A DNA stretch of 64,000 bases. Source: Cenococcum geophilum 1.58 (lineage: Eukaryota; Ascomycota; Dothideomycetes; Gloniales; Gloniaceae). The position numbers were made by a program, and so were the translations under genes. The number at the start of each line of letters is the position of its first letter. Positions within the stretch are counted from its first letter, which is position 1. The DNA is taken from positions 3,046,096-3,110,095 of the forward strand of contig KV748185.1 in the NCBI GenBank assembly GCA_001692895.1, given 5' to 3'. Shown here one piece after another: positions 58,257 through 64,000 of the stretch. Below the pieces are notes generated by a model, which saw only the letters and a program-made list of their open reading frames with translations, made no database searches and had not been told where the DNA came from.

Positions 58257-59557
58257 ATGCCCTCCAGATCAGACATCACCTACTTCGGTGCAGGCCCAGC
58301 TCTACTGCCTACTGACGTCCTCGAGGATGCTGCTGAGGCTCTTATCAACTATAACGATACCGGTCTCGGCATCGCCGAGCACTCGCACCGGTCGGAGATA
58401 GCCACTACTATTATCAATGAGGCCAAAGCTGATCTGGTCTCCTACCTTGATATTCCAGACAACTACGAAGTCCTCTTTATGCAGGGTGGTGGCTCAGGAG
58501 AGTTCTCTGCTATGGCTTACAACTTTGTTGGTGCTTGGGTTGCCCGCAAACAGAAGGCGATCGGATTAGATGATAACTCAGTTCAGGAGCTCAAGTCGGC
58601 TGTGAAGAATCTCAAGATCGACTATATCATCACTGGTGGCTGGTCACGAAAGGCAGCGGCTGAAGCTGAGCGACTTTTTGGCTCAGAGCATGTCAATGTT
58701 GTAGCGGATAGCCGTAAGGTGAACGGCGGCAAGTTTGGATCTATTCCAGATGAGAGTACCTGGAACTTATCTGAGGACGCTGCTATGGTTTATTACTGTG
58801 ATAATGAGACGGTTGATGGTGTCGAGTTCCCCGAGTTTCCGAAGTTCCTTGAGCCAAGGCCTGATGGACCGATTGTCGTTGCTGACATGAGCTCTAATAT
58901 TCTTTCAAGGAAGATCCCGATAGAGAACTTTTCAGCTATCTTCTTCGGCGCACAGAAGAACCTAGGATCAACCGGTATTACCGTTGTGATTATCAAGAAG
59001 AGCCTCCTACCGCAGCCTTCTGTAGCCTTGATGAGACAACTGGCTCTACCTATTCCGCCTCGTATTTTGGAGTTTGAGACTATTGCTAAGAGTAATAGTC
59101 TCTACAATACACTGAGCATCTTTGAGTTAGTGCACTCTTCCAAGATAATCCTCAAAGTAATTAAGATCTCTATAGTGTGTATGTCGCGGGTCGGGTTCTG
59201 AAGAAGCTGCTGCTACAGCACCCCAACAAAGTCCAAGGACAGCAAGCTGTATCCGAAAAGAAGGCTCAGCTTATCTATAGAGCCCTTGAGGCCTATCCTG
59301 ATATCTATAAGATTATTCCCGAGAAGACAGTGCGGTCACGTATGAATATCTGCTTCAGGATCAAGGGTGGCGAGGCCGCTGAGGAAGCTTTCTTGGAGGA
59401 AGGTATTAACTTGGGGCTAACTGGGCTAAGAGGCCACCGTGATCTGCGAGGAATTCGAGCAAGTAATTACAACTCCGTTCCTCTGGAGGGTGCGGAGAAG
59501 CTTGCCAACTTTATCGGCGCTTTCGCGTCGCAAACGGGGAGATCGATAGGAGAGTAA
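58257..59557 (+). CDS. serC: Phosphoserine aminotransferase
   Basis: This enzyme (PSAT, EC 2.6.1.52) transfers the amino group of glutamate to 3-phosphohydroxypyruvate, the second step of serine synthesis from 3-phosphoglycerate; it uses pyridoxal phosphate in the cytosol. Exons are 58257-59125 and 59176-59557; the 50-bp intron (GTTAGT...ATAG) is chosen because splicing gives SIFDVYVAGRVLKK, as in the family. The 416-residue length is close to other fungal PSATs. Residues seen: N-terminal FGAGPALLP, the phosphate-binding MQGGGSGEFSA, the TGGWSRKA segment, and FFGAQKNLGSTG with the PLP lysine. The C-terminal part has GLTGLRGHRDLRGIRAS. All key parts look intact. Yeast calls it SER1. Amino-acid starvation control is likely. 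Confidence 0.95.
59126..59175 (+). other. serC intron
   Basis: This is a 50-bp intron with donor GTTAGT and acceptor TATAG, phase 2. Without removal the frame shifts near 59190; with it the family sequence is continuous. Confidence 0.9.
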
Positions 59558-59558
59558 C

Positions 59559-60238
59559 TATAAGTGTAAGCTAGTTCAAGTTCTTCTTAATGCCGGTGCA
59601 GATATCAGCGACCCACTAGCGGATGAGTATGGAACCGCCCTCCAAGTAGCAGCTGAGGGTAACATCGAGCTAGTTCAACTTCTTCTTGATGCTGGTGCAG
59701 ATGTCAACGTCCCGTTAGCGTATGAGGGAGGAATCGCTCTCCATGCGGCAGCTGAGAAGAATAACGTTAAGCTAGTTCAAGTTCTTCTTAATGCCGGTGC
59801 AGATGTCAACACCCCGCTACCGGATGGAAAAACCGCCCTCCAAGCGGCAGCTGAGAACGACAACGTTGGGTTAGTTCAAATTCTTCTTAATGCTGGTGCA
59901 GATGTCAACGCTCCAGCAGCGTATTTTTCTGGGGTGACGTCGCTCCAGGCCGCTACTCTTGGGGCTATGTTAGAGTTGCCACAATGCTTCTTGATACTGG
60001 TGCTGATGTTAATGCCCCGCCAGCGTATGAGCAGGGAAGAACCGCTTTAGAGGGAGCTGCAGAGCACGGGCGCATAGATATGGTGCAGTTGCTGCTCGAT
60101 GCTGGCGCTGACCTTCATGGAAATAGATATATGCAGTACAAAAAAGCGCTCCAACTGGCCTCAAATAATGGACATAATGCCGTTAGAAGGCTTATTGAGG
60201 CCCACTACAAAAGCGGCATTGCAGGTTTTCAATATTAA
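59559..60238 (+). pseudogene. Ankyrin-repeat protein fragment, truncated and frameshifted
   Basis: This encodes at least six ankyrin repeats (LVQVLLNAGADVN-type helices) starting directly behind the serC stop, with no start codon of its own. The first four repeats are very alike in DNA, spaced 99-102 bp (about 59571, 59670, 59772, 59871), a sign of recent tandem duplication. A 1-bp shift at the GGGG run near 59961-59965 moves the frame; after it the repeats continue (MLLDTGADVNAPPA) to a TAA at 60236-60238. In ascomycetes such repeats often form the C-terminus of NACHT/NLR-like proteins, but no such domain is present here. It is judged a decayed 3' fragment. Confidence 0.75.
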
Positions 60239-60264
60239 GAGTAAAATGGTGTCGAGGGGGTTTG

Positions 60265-60472
60265 TGGGACAGTGGGGCAAAGGAAGGTCTACGGATTACA
60301 ACTAAGTTACTGTGGATGGCCATAGTGGGAGGGCACGAGGCGGTGGTAAAGCTGCTTGTCGACCGGGACGACGTCGAAGCCGACTCGAAGGATATTAGAC
60401 GGCCAGACGCCGCTATGGGAGGCGGCAGGGAATGGGCACAAGGCGGTAGTGAAGCCGCTGCGCCCGAAGTGA
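60265..60472 (+). pseudogene. Second ankyrin-repeat remnant
   Basis: A repeat reading LLWMAIVGGHEAVVKLLV is followed, after a frameshift near 60395, by ILDGQTPLWEAAGNGHKAVV and a TGA. The repeat type differs from the upstream array, so it may come from another gene or another part of the same one. It lies about 25 bp after the end of the first fragment. Confidence 0.6.
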
Positions 60473-60831
60473 AATTGATAACCACCCGTTCAAACTTTCC
60501 GCTGTTCCCGTCTACCATCCGAAACTGTACTTCTTTTTTATAGCAGTAGAGACCGCTAATATCCGATCTTAATTAGAGATCCATTACTTTAAACTTAAGC
60601 CACATTAGAAATTCAGTGTTAACTTAGTAATCGACATTAGGTTTTAAACACGCTACTATCGTATAATACTTAAAGCGCACACGATATAAGGTGGCAAAGC
60701 TATTCCGATTAGGCTGGGCAAAAGGTTCTGGCATTTAGTAACCGTAGCTGGTGTGCATGGACATGCATAGAACAGAGGTCGCAACCGAACTACCAATTCC
60801 CTCTATTATGTTTTCAAGTGTTCACTAAACT

Positions 60832-62846
60832 CTACAAAATTCTATTCGCCCAATTCCTAAACCCCTTCTTTTCCTCCACCGGCCTCCCACCACCTTCCTC
60901 TTCACTTTCTACACTAACCCCTTCAATCGCCCCACCATACCGCTGAGCGTCATAGATCTCGTCTGGCAAAATCGCCCTCTCGATAAACGTCTCATGCGGC
61001 GGGAAAATCTTCTCCAAAACCACATAAACCAGGCTCGTTGCCGTAAACCCGAGCAGCCAGCCAAACTGGTACGGATGGACACCCATCCCGACATTAATGC
61101 GTGAATTAATCGAGTTGATGAAGCCTGGCAGATTCGGCGCCACTCCGACCAGGAATGCGGCGATAGCACGCCAATTAACCCCGTGCCAGTAGTGGTATAT
61201 CGCGTCCGGCCTGTACAACGCCAGCGTGTCGTACTTGCGGCCATGAATATACCAGAAATCGAACACCATGATAGCAGCAATCGGGCCGAGGAACACCCCG
61301 TACGCGGCCATGAAATTCAAGAAACTACCGGCGGATGCGAGGATCTTCCAAGGCACGAGCGCCCACGCGAGAACGGCGCAGAGCAGCTGGCCGCGGCGGA
61401 TATTGATGAAGCGCGGGAGGAGCGCGGTGAGGTCGTTTGCGGCGGAGAGCGAGTTTGCGGAGATGTTGACGCCGAGGGCGGCGAGGGCGAAGGAGAACGC
61501 GGTGAAGAAGCGGCAGGAGCGCGAGGACCAGTTCGCGATGAGCGCCATTGGGTCCCATTCAAGCTTGCCGTAACGCACAGCGCCGGCCGACGAAGCTGCG
61601 ATGCCAATGAAGGAAATGAAAGTGAACACGATGGGGAGCATGGGGACGTAGATAAGTTGCCATTTCGCCGAGACGCGGGAGTAGCGTGAGAAATCGGCCT
61701 GAGAGACATTAGAATTGAAGTCTTCATTTTGTGATAGGTATTTAGATAAGGATTAGAGATCTTTACCTGATTGACGGATAACGTGGCGAAGCTCCCAATG
61801 ACAGATGTCAAGCTTGAGAGAAACGCCCAACTATAAGCTGAGCCGTGGATGGTAGGCTTCTGATTAAATATTTCTAGACTATCTGTGCTAACAAAAGCCC
61901 AGACCAGAATGGCAATCCATGCAATTGGCACGATGACGCTTTTCACCATGAATAACCATCTGAGGTTATTCGGATGCATGCACAGAAATGGGATTTGGAG
62001 AAGCCAGAAGAGGAAAAAGGAGACCATGGTGTTTGTTGCAATTCCTTCGCTCTCGGGTATATGATTGGGCAGTTTTAGAAAAGACGGCCAGATGGCTCCT
62101 AGCATAACCCGCACAGTGTTGGCACCATTCATGGTTTGGATTGCAAACCAGAAGATGGCAAGAATAGCACGCGAGATAATGGCCACGTAGGATCCCCAGA
62201 AACCCCAGCTGGCGCGGGAGAGAACAGGAAATGGTGCATGATCTAAGGTTCGCCGTCCGTTAACAAATCGTGCTAGGTCCAATATGAATCGGTAGGGGCT
62301 TACGGATGACCCCAGTGGCGCCGTTCAAGGCTATAACGAAGGAAATGATAAAGAAGCCGACTGCGACACATGCAATAGATTCTCTCCAGGTCAAGCCTAC
62401 TCTTGGATCAGTAAAGTAATCTAAATTGCCCGGTCGTTTCAATTCATACCAACAGCAATGACTCCGGAAGCAAATTGCCAGGTGGCAGCGCTGCAGAAAC
62501 GTGTAATTAGTGCATAGTGTAAGGAGCGTACAGGTCGGGCTTAACTCACTTAAAGGCGTCTGAGATCCAGTACGCGATGAATGATGTCACGCCCCTGTCA
62601 ATGCATTAATTCCGCCGTTAAAGCGAATAGTAAAAGGCCATATTCCTTACCATTTTCGCGCGTGCCGTGACACTGGATCCAAGTCTTTGTTCGTCCTGTA
62701 GTTGTCAGTTGTCAGAATCTCACACAGGGAAACCCATTTCTCAGGGCAGTCAAAGTAAGAGACATCCTTTACCACCGCGCATTGCCCTTAGCAAAAGCCG
62801 ACTTCGGCTGCTCAACCTTCAGGTCTGGTCGCTTGAACTTCTTCAT
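60832..62846 (-). CDS. NCS1 nucleobase/nucleoside permease (FUR4/FUI1/DAL4-like)
   Basis: This is a proton-coupled plasma-membrane importer of the nucleobase:cation symporter-1 family; members carry uracil, uridine, allantoin or related compounds, and the substrate cannot be read from sequence. Minus-strand exons: 62846-62773, 62695-62651, 62594-62550, 62490-62450, 62396-62304, 62242-61767, 61698-60832. All six introns (53-77 bp) are GT-AG and phases agree, giving 546 residues with about 12 membrane segments. Seen in order: RWTNKDLDPVSRHARKWG; ISDAFNAATWQFASG in helix 1; VGLTWRESIA; HHAPFPVLSRASWGFWGSY; WFAIQTMNGANTVRVMLGAI; NQADFSRYSR; SANSLSAANDLTALLP; and NLPGFINSI. The start gives a short polar N-terminus (MKKFKRPDL). 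The C-terminal tail is acidic and Glu-rich. Intact; no RIP damage. Confidence 0.93.
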
Positions 62847-63147
62847 AGCTTCCTTAGTTTATTACGTCACGGACTGGATGCTAGGAGCTCGACTACCGCA
62901 ACACTCACATCTCTCACCAAGACGGATGAGACTCTATTATTACAATCGCACTCCATCCGTGGTGCGGGAGCCCAAGCCTCGGAAGGTGCCCCTAAAAGTT
63001 CCGACCGTGTCACCTAAAAATTTATCTCAAGTGGTATTCACGCCGGGCCAGGGTCCCCAAGCCAATAAGACATGGCTTGGCGGCCGGCGAATGTGTGCGT
63101 CTTCTCCCGCTCTGGGCGCCAGCCGCACTGACCCTAGCTCAGGTGTA
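62847..63147 (-). other. Upstream region of the NCS1 permease gene
   Basis: This 300-bp stretch should hold the promoter of the minus-strand permease. Plus-strand frames here are antisense to exon 1 or lack content. I see no clear TATA box or regulator site. Confidence 0.35.
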
Positions 63148-63317
63148 TTTGCGCATCCGGTTAAAAGTGCGTGTTGATCTTGGTCATCAAACGGCACAAT
63201 TTTATACCTTTAAAGTAATAAGCACGACCATTTCGACGTATTTTAACGTATTTTTGGGTATAAATCTGCGTAGTTTGATCTGCGCGATTAACACGCGCTT
63301 TCAACCGGATGCGCCAA
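63148..63317. mobile_element. Small inverted-repeat element (MITE-like)
   Basis: About 170 bp has imperfect inverted ends of roughly 60 bp: gcgcatccggtt on the left and aaccggatgcgc on the right, continuing with gtgcgtgttgat / ttaacacgcgc and tttatacc-type tracts. TA occurs near both edges, but an exact target duplication could not be fixed. Frames on both strands are mirror artefacts. Confidence 0.55.
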
Positions 63318-64000
63318 GGCGGCGTACATTGAAAGCGGATCACTTCCTGCTTCAGCTGTAGTTACTGTTAAAAAGGGCAAACTTAACAGCATTGATTGAT
63401 AGGATCAACGCTCACCTCAACGTGACGGGTCTTGGTACTCTACGTGTTGAATTGGCAACTGCCGAGAGCATCAGAAATTCTTCTAAATGGCTGTGTTCTG
63501 AGGCAAAAGGCAAGACAGTTTCATGNCAAAGTCATATCAATTATTAGGTCACTATCATTCGATTCAGATAAACAGCCCTGTGCCGATCTTGAACTCAGAC
63601 TGTTTGGCTATGGATTCCAAGGTCGCCCGCCATGAGAGGCCCGCAAAGATACTCGATCTCAACCTTTCGGGAAGGTACCAGAGGTCTGATGGCCGGGTAC
63701 ATAGCTTGGCATGGAGCTAATTTCGTACCTTAAGATCTAAACCAACTAAAATGCTTGTTTCTCCGGGGAATAATCTCTTCTGCCTTTTGATTTTCTGGTA
63801 GTACGGAGGCACTTGGTAATTAAATAACGAGAATCACGTTAGAAATAACACAACCGACGGTCTATAAAAATTTCGCTGTCACGGATCCCTTACAGATACC
63901 TGTATATACCTTTACAGTAGTGGATATTTTAGTCTAAAATTGGCCTACAGACAAGACAATACTAGACTATAACACAGATCATCTTTCTTAATGAATAGAT
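63318..64000. other. Terminal stretch, no gene recognised
   Basis: Base composition is mixed, with one N at 63526. Short frames at 63432-63635 and 63523-63720 show no domain or consistent start. Nothing else was recognised. Confidence 0.4.

Noticed and set aside
61183..62282. Long overlapping frames on both strands across the permease
   Set aside because: The seven-exon minus-strand model gives a continuous NCS1 protein; the others are GC-rich shadows or read through introns.

Overview
The window is nuclear DNA of a filamentous ascomycete (Pezizomycotina). Short introns (50-77 bp) with GT-AG ends, a PSAT gene and an NCS1 permease of fungal type, Tad-clade LINEs, chromodomain Ty3/gypsy elements and a Fot1/pogo-type transposon all point that way. 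Species cannot be fixed. Nearly all repeat DNA carries the mark of repeat-induced point mutation (RIP): CpA and TpG are almost absent, TpA is in excess, coding frames are cut by TAA/TAG where Gln or Trp is expected, and paired LTRs differ by transitions.

Region 1 (1-36621) is a Russian-doll nest that can be unpicked by target-site duplications (TSDs). Gypsy-1 (+, 1-3555 and 35480-36621; its 5' end lies outside the window) was split by Gypsy-2 (-, 3556-35479, TSD gtatt). Gypsy-2 was then hit by an ORF1-only LINE (5003-7121), a Ty1/copia element (7240-13524, TSD tttat), a complete Gypsy-3 (-, 17329-27179, TSD acttt/actct) and a near full-length LINE inside its 5' LTR (29531-35140). Gypsy-3 in turn holds a 5'-truncated LINE (19665-21563).

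Region 2 (36996-53481) starts with a fold-back MITE that is almost free of RIP (36996-37626). Next comes a Fot1/pogo-like DNA transposon (37760-53481, 72-bp inverted repeats, TA TSD). Its transposase gene is split twice: by a non-coding, internally repetitive LTR element (39098-43774, TSD cctat/cctac) and by Gypsy-4 (43969-53064, TSD aagga), which itself carries a small LINE-tailed insertion (49450-50479). Taking out both LTR elements and one TSD copy each restores a single transposase reading frame.

Region 3 (53482-64000) has ordinary base composition. It holds a tRNA-Arg-like remnant at the edge of the AT-rich block, an unrecognised C2H2-finger gene or pseudogene (to 55394), a 12-bp-type minisatellite (56196-57215), two small inverted-repeat elements, an intact phosphoserine aminotransferase gene (58257-59557, one intron), decayed ankyrin-repeat sequence directly behind it (59559-60472), and an intact seven-exon NCS1 permease gene on the minus strand (60832-62846). 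These two metabolic genes are the only clearly functional genes in the window; no operon-like cooperation is expected in a fungus.

The most unusual items are the TSD-proven nests, the repeat-built non-coding LTR element, the ORF1-only LINE, and a possible conserved antisense frame at the 3' end of the gypsy family.
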